A DNA stretch of 38,765 nt from a virus. A program made the translations under genes and the position numbers. The notes beneath the pieces were generated by a model. That model was not told where the DNA came from and ran no database searches. It saw only the letters and a list, made by a program, of their open reading frames with translations. Location: the IMG/VR virus record IMGVR_UViG_3300042470_001002, positions 1 to 38,765 of that record; one strand, given 5' to 3'. Shown here in pieces: positions 1 to 9,400 of this stretch; position 1 is the stretch's first letter, and each line of letters opens with the position of its first letter.

Positions 1-1
1 G

Positions 2-79
2 CCGTTGATGTTAGATGTGAATGAAGTGCCAATAGAAAAAAAGACGGCTAAAAAGTCTCAACCTGTTGATCAGACTTGA
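2..79 (+). CDS. C-terminal end of an unidentified protein (partial)
   Basis: An open frame runs in from the left edge and stops at TGA 77-79, giving about 25 residues rich in Lys, Glu and Gln. It overlaps the end of the convergent gene at 70-465 by about 10 bp, which is compact phage spacing. Nothing in it identifies a family. From its position just before the tail genes it could be the tail end of another virion protein, but that is a guess, and a chance open frame of this length is possible. Confidence 0.3.
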   Translation, partial: PLMLDVNEVPIEKKTAKKSQPVDQT

Positions 80-465
80 TAAATAGAGAAATCAACAGAC
101 CATCTCTGACCTATGACTGTTTCAGAGCATTCATTAACCGGGATAAAAATACAATTAGTAAAAACATCTTTGGTATCAATGTTATCAGTCATGGTCAGCA
201 ACCAACTCATGTCTTCATCTAAAGCGTGAATGTCGGCTGTTTTTATTAGGTCTAAAAAAGTGTTTTTTACATTATCCACTAAGTAACACTGCACAGTCCA
301 CTTTGACTTAATAGGGCAGGTTTGCCGGTCAAATCTAGCAAAACCAAACTGGCTGTAACTTAATTCAGCACCCTGTAAAAAAGTGTAAGTAGTGGAAATA
401 ATAGGATTACACCAAGTACCGATAGTAACAGATACATCGCCTTTAGAAATAATCAGAGTTGTCAT
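70..465 (-). CDS. Hypothetical phage protein, 131 aa, next to tail tube gene
   Basis: The ATG at 465 follows a good ribosome-binding site (AAAAGGAATTTATATG read on the minus strand). The product is soluble-looking and beta-rich, with three Cys and several aromatic residues and no signal peptide or membrane segment. It is transcribed divergently from the major tail protein gene with only 34 bp between the two starts, so the two share a promoter region. I do not recognise the family. Its place beside the tail tube gene suggests a minor virion or tail-assembly role, which is inference only. Confidence 0.6.
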   Translation of the reverse strand: MTTLIISKGDVSVTIGTWCNPIISTTYTFLQGAELSYSQFGFARFDRQTCPIKSKWTVQCYLVDNVKNTFLDLIKTADIHALDEDMSWLLTMTDNIDTKDVFTNCIFIPVNECSETVIGQRWSVDFSIYQV

Positions 466-499
466 ATAAATTCCTTTTCATTTTAAATATGAGGTAAAT

Positions 500-1231
500 A
501 TGGCTAATCGCTATAAATCAACTGGAGCCGGTACAAAGATTGAGATATATCCTCAACATGACTGTTTATCCCGTACTCCCGCTCCTGTTTCCATAGCCAC
601 AACCGGAGCCGTTGCAGATGCAGGTGATACAACTATCACAGTTGCTTTTTCTCCTGCATTGACTAAGCCTATTCTAGCACCAATGTGGGCGACAGCAACC
701 GATCCAGCGACAGGAAAAGAGGTTGATTTTAAAATCACCGCTGATGTGGCTATTGGTGCAACTAGTTTAACCGTAGTGGCATTGGCTAATGATATTCCTA
801 GCGGATCGTTGATTACTTTTCCTGTAACATTCCCCGGTCGTAGCTCCTGTAATTGGCAACCATCAAACCAATCTGATGCTATGCAAACATTAGATGAAGC
901 TGGCTGGGAGTCTTCTACACCTACCACAAAAGGCGGTAGTTTCCAGCTAGAAGGATACTGCTGGATGACGTTACCAGCTTGGCGTATTTTAGAATACGCA
1001 TCTCGGAATAATGAGATGGTATGGGCAAGAATCACCTATCCAAAACCCGCCTGTCCTGACTTTGACGGGTATGATCATGGTGACGTGATTGAAGGGTTCT
1101 TTTTCCCTGATCAAGGCGTTCCCATTGATGCACCTGCTGAAAGTCCGATTATGAGTAGCATTACTTTGAAATTGGATGGCGCTCCGCTTCGTTGGTTAGA
1201 GCCTGGTAAATATCCTTTACCCGCCCTGTAA
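500..1231 (+). CDS. Major tail tube protein (lambda gpV-like)
   Basis: A 243-residue protein with the look of a tail-tube subunit: N-terminal MANRYKSTGAGTKIEI, alternating beta-strand patterns rich in Thr, Val and Ala, and an acidic beta-rich middle (roughly residues 30-110) that resembles an inserted surface domain. The ATG follows GAGGTAAAT. The best argument is order: it is followed by a frameshifted chaperone pair, a gp10-like protein, a terminator-like protein and the tape measure, the syntenic pattern of lambda-type siphophages (V, G/GT, H). It would polymerise into the hollow tube around the tape measure. No diagnostic catalytic motif exists for this family, so the call rests on synteny plus fold-like composition. 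Confidence 0.65.
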   Translation: MANRYKSTGAGTKIEIYPQHDCLSRTPAPVSIATTGAVADAGDTTITVAFSPALTKPILAPMWATATDPATGKEVDFKITADVAIGATSLTVVALANDIPSGSLITFPVTFPGRSSCNWQPSNQSDAMQTLDEAGWESSTPTTKGGSFQLEGYCWMTLPAWRILEYASRNNEMVWARITYPKPACPDFDGYDHGDVIEGFFFPDQGVPIDAPAESPIMSSITLKLDGAPLRWLEPGKYPLPAL

Positions 1232-1321
1232 CACATCAAGGTATTATAATAGGTAGCAGTTGGAGTTATTTCTCTGACTGCTAAACTTTTAGATTAAAAC
1301 AAATAAGAAGGACAAAAATAT

Positions 1322-2104
1322 ATGGGTTTTCCCTTTAAAACAAGAGCCACATCGGAGTTTGTGACACTTACCACTAAGAACGGTGATAGCTTTGAGATTG
1401 AAAGCAGAAACGATATTACTGTATTAGAGGATAGTAAGTATCAACAGTTATTACAAGAACACAATGTCAAAGATGAAACACGATTATTATTAGACTTAGC
1501 GGCGTTAATTAGTCGAGAAAAAGGTGTAACTGCTGACCGTGCATTAAAAGTTATTATTCCTACTCAAGAGGTGACAACCGATGAAGAAAAGGAATTAGAA
1601 AAAGAAAACGATAAAATCAGAGGGGAATATACTGGCAAAATTGTTGAGTTAAATACTGAGATTATTTTGGCTTCTGCTAGTAAGGCTTTATTTGGTGCTT
1701 ACGTTATTTACCCTAGATTATTAGGTCCGATTGAGGCACGTATTAAAGAGATTAAAACCAAGTCTGCTGGTCGTGATTACACTGATGAAGAGAAAGTAGA
1801 AGTATCTATTTTAGAACAGCAAATAGACGACATCAATGATTGGAGTTTAGAAGACATCAAGCAATTACCAAAGCAGGTAGTTGAGGCATTGGCTAAATTC
1901 TTTAATACTGAATCCGCTGGCAAGCAGGAGGTGGCAGTAGATGAAGAATCGGGAAAATCATCATCCCCCAGAAAGAGCAAGTCCTCAAGTACAAAAGACA
2001 AGAGCCTACCGACTGGGGAAAAATCTACTGGAGAATCCAACGGTACTGGCCTCATGACCGAAGATTTAGTTATGGTGAGTTCGGGTATCAGTCAAGAGGG
2101 TTAA
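1322..2104 (+). CDS. Tail assembly chaperone, short form (lambda gpG-like)
   Basis: A 260-residue protein starting at an ATG with a strong AGAAGGACAAAAATAT leader. The first ~200 residues are mixed helical and charged (EEKELEKENDKIRGEY, about residues 87-102); the tail after the frameshift site at 1951-1957 is low-complexity Ser/Lys/Thr (SGKSSSPRKSKSSSTKDKSL), as expected of a non-essential 0-frame extension. In lambda-type phages this gene and its -1 fusion (GT) keep the tape measure soluble and recruit tail tube subunits; both forms are absent from the finished virion. Position between tail tube and tape measure, and the slippery heptamer, support the call. Confidence 0.75.
   Translation: MGFPFKTRATSEFVTLTTKNGDSFEIESRNDITVLEDSKYQQLLQEHNVKDETRLLLDLAALISREKGVTADRALKVIIPTQEVTTDEEKELEKENDKIRGEYTGKIVELNTEIILASASKALFGAYVIYPRLLGPIEARIKEIKTKSAGRDYTDEEKVEVSILEQQIDDINDWSLEDIKQLPKQVVEALAKFFNTESAGKQEVAVDEESGKSSSPRKSKSSSTKDKSLPTGEKSTGESNGTGLMTEDLVMVSSGISQEG
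1951..1957 (+). other. Programmed -1 ribosomal frameshift site, G-GGA-AAA
   Basis: The heptamer GGGAAAA is phased correctly with the 0 frame (codons GGA 1952-1954, AAA 1955-1957, preceded by G). Slipping one base back gives GGG AAA ATC and continues into an open frame to 2610. The -1 frame has a TGA at 1942-1944, only seven bases before the heptamer, so the overlap begins right at the site. Lambda uses G-GGA-AAG at the equivalent position. A second GGGAAAA at 2016-2022 is out of phase. Confidence 0.85.
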
Positions 2105-2610
2105 TACTTCAGGCGTTGAGGGAAGGAGAGGAATTAGCAAGAGAACAATTACATTTACAGGAATTAGCCATAGCACAGCTAACTTCTGTTTATGTTAACT
2201 CTCAAAAAACAAAACCACCTTACACCAGTCCTAAAGACTTTTGCTTATTCCGTCCTTCTGACCAACGCTTTTCACCTATCTTGTGCCGGGTAGTCAAGTC
2301 ATTGTTAAGGGAAAAGAAATTGCCTAATTGGGTGATAGGATGGCTACCTCACGATGAATTAACTCAGGGCGATACCTTACCAGATCATGCAGTGCCAGTC
2401 AAACATTTAAGAGCGTTAATGGCTCCGGGTGTGGTGATCTTTTCCCCTAATGTGACTGACAACTATATTAAGTTTCCACTTGCTCTAATAGAGGGAGTAC
2501 AAGGCAGTAAGAGAGTTTATTGCATTGATACTAGGGAACACTTTGATATAGAAATACCATCTGTATTTGATGAGTTTGTATTAGATGAGATTTGGGAGCG
2601 AGTATCGTGA
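1957..2610 (+). CDS. Tail assembly chaperone T extension, made by -1 frameshift (gpGT-like)
   Basis: After slippage at 1951-1957 the frame reads IIIPQKEQVLKYKRQEPTDW and continues to TGA at 2608-2610, giving a fusion of about 429 residues (212 from the G part plus 217). The shifted frame has no credible ribosome-binding site of its own: the only nearby start is a TTG at 2116. The translation before 2116 is protein-like (DWGKIYWR, then RRFSYGEFGYQSRGL), the mark of a real shared product rather than a separate gene. The T part would bind the tail tube protein during tail assembly. It overlaps the next gene's GTG start. Confidence 0.8.
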   Translation: MIIPQKEQVLKYKRQEPTDWGKIYWRIQRYWPHDRRFSYGEFGYQSRGLILQALREGEELAREQLHLQELAIAQLTSVYVNSQKTKPPYTSPKDFCLFRPSDQRFSPILCRVVKSLLREKKLPNWVIGWLPHDELTQGDTLPDHAVPVKHLRALMAPGVVIFSPNVTDNYIKFPLALIEGVQGSKRVYCIDTREHFDIEIPSVFDEFVLDEIWERVS

Positions 2611-3026
2611 GAAGACCGAAACAATCCAAGTTTAAAATTAATTATCAAGGTCTGGCGCAGTTAAAACGAATGATCACTGAATCATTTGAAGAGACTATTA
2701 AAGAACTTGACATGGAATTTGAGGCGGTCATCTCAGATGCTAATGCTTTCGCCGATATAGGGGTATTTAACCAGGATATTATTTGGTCTGGTCGGTTAAA
2801 AGAATCTCAACAATTAGAGCTATCAACAGAAGGAAATAAAGTAAAAGCATCCTGGCAATGGGACCCGGTTGATCCTGAAACTGGAGACCATTATGCCGGT
2901 GATGTTTTTGTTGGTTTTACTACCTGGTCCGGGCGGTTTATCCCTGGTAGAAACTGGCCGGATAAAGGGATTGAGAGATACGATCCATTCGACAATTTTG
3001 TGGTGAAGTTAAAGGCAAAATTATGA
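2607..3026 (+). CDS. Tail completion / HK97 gp10-like protein
   Basis: I place the start at GTG 2607, which overlaps the TGA of the chaperone fusion and sits about 8 bp after GGGAG; a TTG at 2592 is possible but less likely. The 139-residue product has a helical N-terminus (LAQLKRMITESFEETIKEL) followed by an IIWSGRLKESQQLEL stretch and a GDVFVGFTTWSGRFIPGRNW segment. That SG-[RL]L-K-S then Y/F-x-G...GRxW pattern is typical of gp10/gpZ-type tail completion proteins, which sit at the head-proximal end of the tail. Four-base overlap with the next gene indicates translational coupling. Moderate confidence. Confidence 0.55.
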   Translation: MRRPKQSKFKINYQGLAQLKRMITESFEETIKELDMEFEAVISDANAFADIGVFNQDIIWSGRLKESQQLELSTEGNKVKASWQWDPVDPETGDHYAGDVFVGFTTWSGRFIPGRNWPDKGIERYDPFDNFVVKLKAKL

Positions 3027-3460
3027 GCAACATTGCTAATTATTTTTCTGATACAGCTATGACAATCAAGTCTAGCTGTATTTCTAATTTAAAGGATTTA
3101 TTAACTACTTATACTTTACCTAGTGGTGTGATAGTAGATGCTATTGCTATTAATCCTATTTTAGGTAACGATGTATTCCCGCCAGAAGGTACTAAAACAG
3201 GTGAGGGAATAGAGGTTGTTCTTTATTATCCTGAAGCGAGAGTCAACCAAATATTAGCAGGGTACTCACGTGATTATTTATGGCAAATATACCTTAAACA
3301 ATGGGATTTAAAAAGTGATACGTTAGAGGCATCGGAGTTATTAATTGATGCTTTACCTTATCAGGTTAAAAATTGTTTTAGAAATAGACAAAATAGCTTG
3401 TTAAATCAGCCTGAAATATGTAAGATAGAAGTAATTATTGGTATTGCGGGGAGTTGGTAA
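3023..3460 (+). CDS. Tail terminator-like protein
   Basis: 145 residues, start ATG overlapping the previous stop (ATGA). It has an alpha/beta pattern with a long N-terminal helix, an EGIEVVLYYPE strand, the segment YSRDYLWQIYLKQW and a C-terminal ICKIEVIIGI strand. This size, fold pattern and position before the tape measure fit lambda gpU-type terminators, which cap the tail tube once the tape measure length is reached. No sequence motif proves the family; synteny carries the call. Confidence 0.5.
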   Translation: MSNIANYFSDTAMTIKSSCISNLKDLLTTYTLPSGVIVDAIAINPILGNDVFPPEGTKTGEGIEVVLYYPEARVNQILAGYSRDYLWQIYLKQWDLKSDTLEASELLIDALPYQVKNCFRNRQNSLLNQPEICKIEVIIGIAGSW

Positions 3461-3462
3461 TT

Positions 3463-6400
3463 ATGGTTATGGTAGGTGGCGTTGAGATTGCTGTTGAGTT
3501 AAACCTTGAGGGAATAGAGGAAGCCCTAAGAGATTTACACGAAAGGATTAAAAGTACATCTTTTTATGTTGATGTAAAATATAACGCTACGCAACAAGGT
3601 AGTACAAAGCAAAGGCAATCACAGCCAACGTCTCGCAATCAAGTCCAACCATTTGCCGACACATCGAATAGATTGTCTAATAGCATGAACGCTATTGGTA
3701 ATATAAACTCAAAGGGGTTTGAGTCTTTACAAAGAGACTTAAGAAATCTATCTTCAACAATAGATAAGAGTTCTAGTAATACGCTATCTACTTCTAGTAA
3801 CAAATTAAGCAATATTTCTAATATATTAGAGAAAGGGCATCGAGATATTTCTAGTGTATTCCAGAAAACATCAGAGCAGTCGTCAAAACAAATAAGTAGC
3901 CAGGTTAAAAAATCAGCTAGATATAGTTTAATAAAAGAAGTAAAAACGGCCGCAACACAAGGTCTTATTTACAATACTTTCTTCCAAGAAGGTATTGATA
4001 TGATGGGGAACAAGATAACGTCTAGCGTCCTTAAAAAAGCAGGTAGAGCGGTAAGAAAAGCAGAGGTCCCATTAAGACTAATGGGAATGGGGAACGTGCC
4101 TGATAATTTTGACAAGGTACAAAAAAGGGCTGATGAATACGCTGGGCAAGTGACGCAGTTAATCAAAACCCCAGAGTTTGAAAAGAATGCAAAAGAAGCC
4201 TTTGAGACAATTAAATTGGCTTTTGTTTCGGCGACAAGTGACTCGTCTGATTTTTCAGGGTCTATACATGAATTGGCGGTAGAGTCAAGGCAATCTTTCT
4301 CTCAATTGAAGTCGGCTATAAACGGAGTCCTTGATGGATTAACAAGTACAGCAAGTCAAGTAGAAGGTTTTGCTCAATTAGACGAGTTATCTAATTCTTT
4401 TAGCGACATAGTTGATGCAACAGAAGAGAACAGAGATGACATAGACAACTTTCTTACTGCGTACAGGGTCAAGCTAAAAGAGTTTTTATCTCAGCTACAA
4501 GATGGAGGGAATGAAGATTTAGACTTGTCATCTGTTAGTAAAGTAGCAGATGGGTTGTCAGTAACACTAAACAGGCTGAATAGATCAATAAAGCAAAGGA
4601 GCGAAAAGACAGGGACAGCTTTTGTTACGTTAGAGCAGGCTATCCAAAAAACGAGTGAAGTATTTAGCAAGACAGTATCTGAAACCAGAAAAAAACAGAT
4701 AGGAAATACCATACAAGAGGTGGTTGATAAAAAAGAAACGGCACAAGGTTTTAATACAGAAGGGAAACCAGGTGTAGTGGTTTATTTGCCTGGGTTTGGT
4801 ATAGAACCTGACGAAGCATTGCAGAAAAAAATAGAGTCCTTGACTGACACAGAGAACCAAGCATTAAATATAAGAACGTCTCCAGAGTTAGATCGGGATA
4901 GCAAACTAAAAGGAGGAAAGAATGACAATGCCCTTCAGTATGCTTATCGTGCTTTAAATACGAACCTAACTAATTATTCGTCATTAACGACTGAAGTAAT
5001 TGCAGACATAGTAAAAACGGTAGAAGACAACCCGGATTTAAAAGACGTAACAATAGTGGCTCATAGCCTTGGAGGGGCAATAGCCAGGGAAATAATAGAA
5101 GTTGTTAATACAATTGATTTAGTCAAAATAATAAAAGATTCGCTTGGTCGAGATATTACTATAAGCGGGCTGTCTTATGGTACGGCCACAATGGGATTAG
5201 CGAAACCTGTCGAGAATGCTCCCGACCCTAACAACCCTAACTTTGAATCTGTTTTATCACTAGATGATGCGGTGGCAAAAGTAGGGTTATTTAATCAAGG
5301 CTCTGTTAGATTTCCAGGGTTGCCACTTGAATCAACAGGTGGTGGACTACCAGGACATTCAACTGATGAATACCTAGGAGGGCAAACTATAAGAGAATAT
5401 ATGCAGTCTAAGGTGCAGGTAGGGGTTGCACCAAAAGCAAAAGATGCCTCATCACTCCCGGATTCGCAAGCAGGAAAAGTATTAGAAGAATATAAAAAAG
5501 AATTGGAAAAAAGGACTATTCCTAAATTAAAAGATATTGTTTTTCAGTTAGGCATTAATCAGCAAAAAAACAAAGCACTATACATCGAAAAAATATTAGA
5601 AAGAAGCACAGAAGAAATAGATAATGCGATACTGGAGGCCGAAGGACGCAAAGATATGGCTCCTGTCACAAAAGAAAAAGAAGCATATATCTTGGACTTA
5701 CTGCATGGGATGGAGTCGTCTGTAGATAAACAGCTACATGGGATGAAAAGTATTCCTGCGGACGACACAGAGAAAGGGTTAAAGATAATTGAAGAAGCCC
5801 AAAAAGCTATTGAGGCAATCAAGAAAGAACAAAGAGAGAATGTCTTTTCGCCATCAGCGTCAAAGCAATTACAGGGTTATTTGCTTCACCTGAGAGGCAA
5901 TATTAAACGAGTATCAAAAATGTTGCCAGCAGGCACATTAGAGAAGGCTGCTACAAAAAAACAAGAAGCATTATTCAAAAAAGAAAGTGGCGTTTTATTT
6001 AACTCTTTAGCCGAAGTAGGAAAAAATATCACGCAAGGTCTGGAGTCAGGTATAGATATAGACGAAGTAGCTGACATGGGGATGTTGATTGGCGACACAA
6101 TAACAGAAGCTACAAAAGACAGCTTAGATATTCACTCTCCAGCCGGTGAATTTGAAGAAATAGGCGAGAATATAGGGGCCGGTTTAATACAAGGGTTGTC
6201 GTCTTTAGATGAGGTGGCTGTTGTTATACAGGATAAGATGGCGGCGATATTAGAACAAACAAATCGTCAGATAGAAAAAAATAAAGAGATGTTTACCCTG
6301 GCATCTTATTTACGGGACGTAGATGCTAAGAGGAGTTCAAATTTATCCGCAGATATAAATAGTCTAACGTCTAATTTTGACCCGGCTGAGATAGAGAAAG

Positions 6401-9400
6401 AAATAGTAGAGAAAGAAGAACAGTACGGACGAAATAACAAAGGTATCCCCTCTTTATCTGATCTCTCTCAATATGTCGAGAAAAAGAATGTAATACCATC
6501 TCTATCTCAAGTCTCTAATTCCTTAAAAAAAAGAGAACCTTTGCCTACGGCATTAACCGAACCAGGTCCTGACGTAATCTTTCCGCCATTCAAAGAAAAA
6601 ATGGCTAGTGGTGTCCCTACATTGAAAGAAGTTGCCAATATATTAATCCAAAGAAAAGCGTCTGACGATGTAAGATTAGCCAAAACACTAGAGACCACAT
6701 TTAAGTTGTTGTACAACAGGAATAAACAAAGAACACAAGACCCTGATTATTTGCCTGGAGATTACTTTGGATCAAAAGAAGTAGATGCGTCTATGAAGGA
6801 GATAGAAAAAACTTTTGCGGGGGTAAAAAGAAAAGAAGAAGAAATACGGATGGCAAATGAGGAGGCAAAGAAAGAATTAGTGACCTTCACGGGGATAGTC
6901 TCTGCTACGAATCAAATATTAGAGAAGAAGACAAAGCAATCACTTCAGAACGCTGATCGAAATAGGGCGAGACAATCGGCTGGTTTTGTTGAAAAAACAA
7001 GAAGCAGGGCCGGCATTGAAAGTATGCTTGGCTTAGAGGAGTCTCCTGATTTTGAGGAAATCGCAAAAGAGATAGAAGAAAAAGAAAAGGAATGGCTTTC
7101 TGATATAGCAAAACTGTCAGATCAGGAGATGGACGCTAAATGGGAAAAGAAAGGAGTTTTAAAAGAGCAAAGCCAAACCCCGGTAAAACCACAGGGACTA
7201 ACCGGGATGCCTGCTATTATGATGGCATTAAAACAGATTGAAAAACAACGGACTAAAGCGTTTGCAGAGAGTCTAACAAGAGAGTTAAAAGATTGGGATA
7301 AAGCAATAGAAGACTTGGAATTCACACAGATACTGGAGGACGCTAACTCTATAGTAGAAGAAATCTCTGACGCTTTTGCATCTGTTGTTATTGACAATTC
7401 TCCTGTCTTAGAGTCTCTTGATGACACAACAGAAGCAATAGAAAAATCATGGGATGAAATAGCATGGGTATTTAATAGAGTCGGTAGCACTATAGCAAAT
7501 ATAGATACAAAACCATTATTGGAGTTGGAGGATGGGTTGGCTAGTGCAGACATAAATACGTTGACTGATTCATTGATTCAGATCGTAGATGGATACAAAG
7601 AAGCACAAGAAGAGACTAGCGTCGTAGCCCAATCAAATCCAACCAAAAAGACAAAAGGACGACCTTCTTTTACAGAAATATTGGCCAGTAATTCAGCCTA
7701 TATAGATGTGTGGGCAAAAACAAAAAAAGGAAAGAGAGACAGAGAAAAGCTAAATAGCGTAGAGAAAAGATCGCCTCTTAGTCGGTTGCTAAGTCAAATG
7801 GATGATGAGACTTTAGCCCACACCAGAGAAGTCAGCAAGAATGGGAAAAAAATATCATTAAAGTTCTTACCTGATAGAAAATTCTTTAAGCAATACGAAG
7901 AGAAGTTGAAGGCTATAGGAATTACTGACAGAAAAGAAATGTTTGATATATTCCAAGATGTTAGGGCTGGGAATGTGGAGTGGTTAGCAAATCACATACA
8001 GAATAGCATGCTAGACGTTAAATCAAATAATCCAGAAGACTATAAGAAAAAAATAAAAGAATTACTTAAACAAGCGAAAGTAACAAAAGATGAAGCAGAA
8101 GGAATAATAGAGTTTTACATGAACTCTGGCAGCTGGAGTTTAAACAGACAAGAGAAAATGAAAAATACAAAAGGGAATCCTCTTGATGCTGTGGCACAGT
8201 TTTACGCTGAAAACAATGAAAGACTAAATGAAATAAAAAAACAGAAATCATTAACCCGAAGAGCCGGTCGAGCCGCTGGTAACTTAGTTAAAAACCGAGT
8301 AGGAAAACCTTTAGCCACCTTTGGCAAAAACAGAATAGTTGATCCATTGGCAAATACAAGAGCCGGTCAAAAAATAAAAGAAATCAGAGAGGACAGGAAA
8401 AAGAAAAACTCTTTTGAAGAGATAGACCCGTCGAAATTGTCACCTAAAAAAGTAGAAGAATACTTAAGGAAGTATGCAGATAGAACATCAGAACTAGCAC
8501 CGGAAAAACTAGCAGAACTGACGGAAATAGCTGAAGAATATTTGGCTGATAAGTTCATGAAAGAGTTGAACTTAGACGCTATTTGGGACAAGATAATGAT
8601 AGACAAAATGGACTTCAAAGATTTGGAGACCGTTCAATTTGCTTATTTGATGCAGTCAAAACAATCGGCAGAAGTAGCAAAGAAAACCTTTGAATCCTCT
8701 AAAACATACGATGCTATCGTCAAGGGATTTGACTCTTTTGTTCATGAGTGGATGCCAAATAAAGTAAAAGAAACACTGAAAAAAGCAGAAGAGTTTTTCA
8801 GTAAAACAGAAGGGGGAAGGAAACTTGTTGACGGGGCAAAAGGTTTATACAAGACACTAGATAATTTGCAAGTCATATCGGCGGTCAAAGGTGCTGGTAA
8901 ATTACTAGGTGCATCATTTAGTAAGATATATCAAGGATTGTTTATGATTATCGCCCCCATCACCGGGTTGGGCATTGTATTGGCATCACAAGCTGCGGTG
9001 ATTGCGAGAGAGGTAGTTGAATCACCTCTATTGAGAGCTTTTGGGTCTGACATCATGGATGTTCTTGGTACTATATTTGGGACGATAGCAGGGGACTTTA
9101 GAAAGTTAAGTTTGATGTTCCTTAATACTCCTTTTGGGAAGGTACTAGGTGAGACAGCGACAGGCATATTCTCTTTTCTGAAGGAAAGTGCAAAAGGCAT
9201 AAAAGAGTTTATAGCTAAACCTGACTTCATAAAGTTATTTGGTGGGATGGAAAGCATCAAGGAAAATATAAGAAATTCCCCTATCGTAAAGTATGTAGCG
9301 GAGTCGCCTGTTGGTCAATATGTAAAAAAACGTGCGAGACCTGCTGTTAAATTCGTGAGAGACTCTGCCTGGGGGTCTGAGGATAAACCAGGATTTTTCC

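Noticed and set aside
553-1035. Long minus-strand open frame within the tail tube gene
   Set aside because: It mirrors the coding frame of the tail tube protein, with no start signal of its own.
2016-2022. Second GGGAAAA as frameshift site
   Set aside because: It is out of phase with the 0-frame codons, so it cannot give simultaneous -1 slippage.
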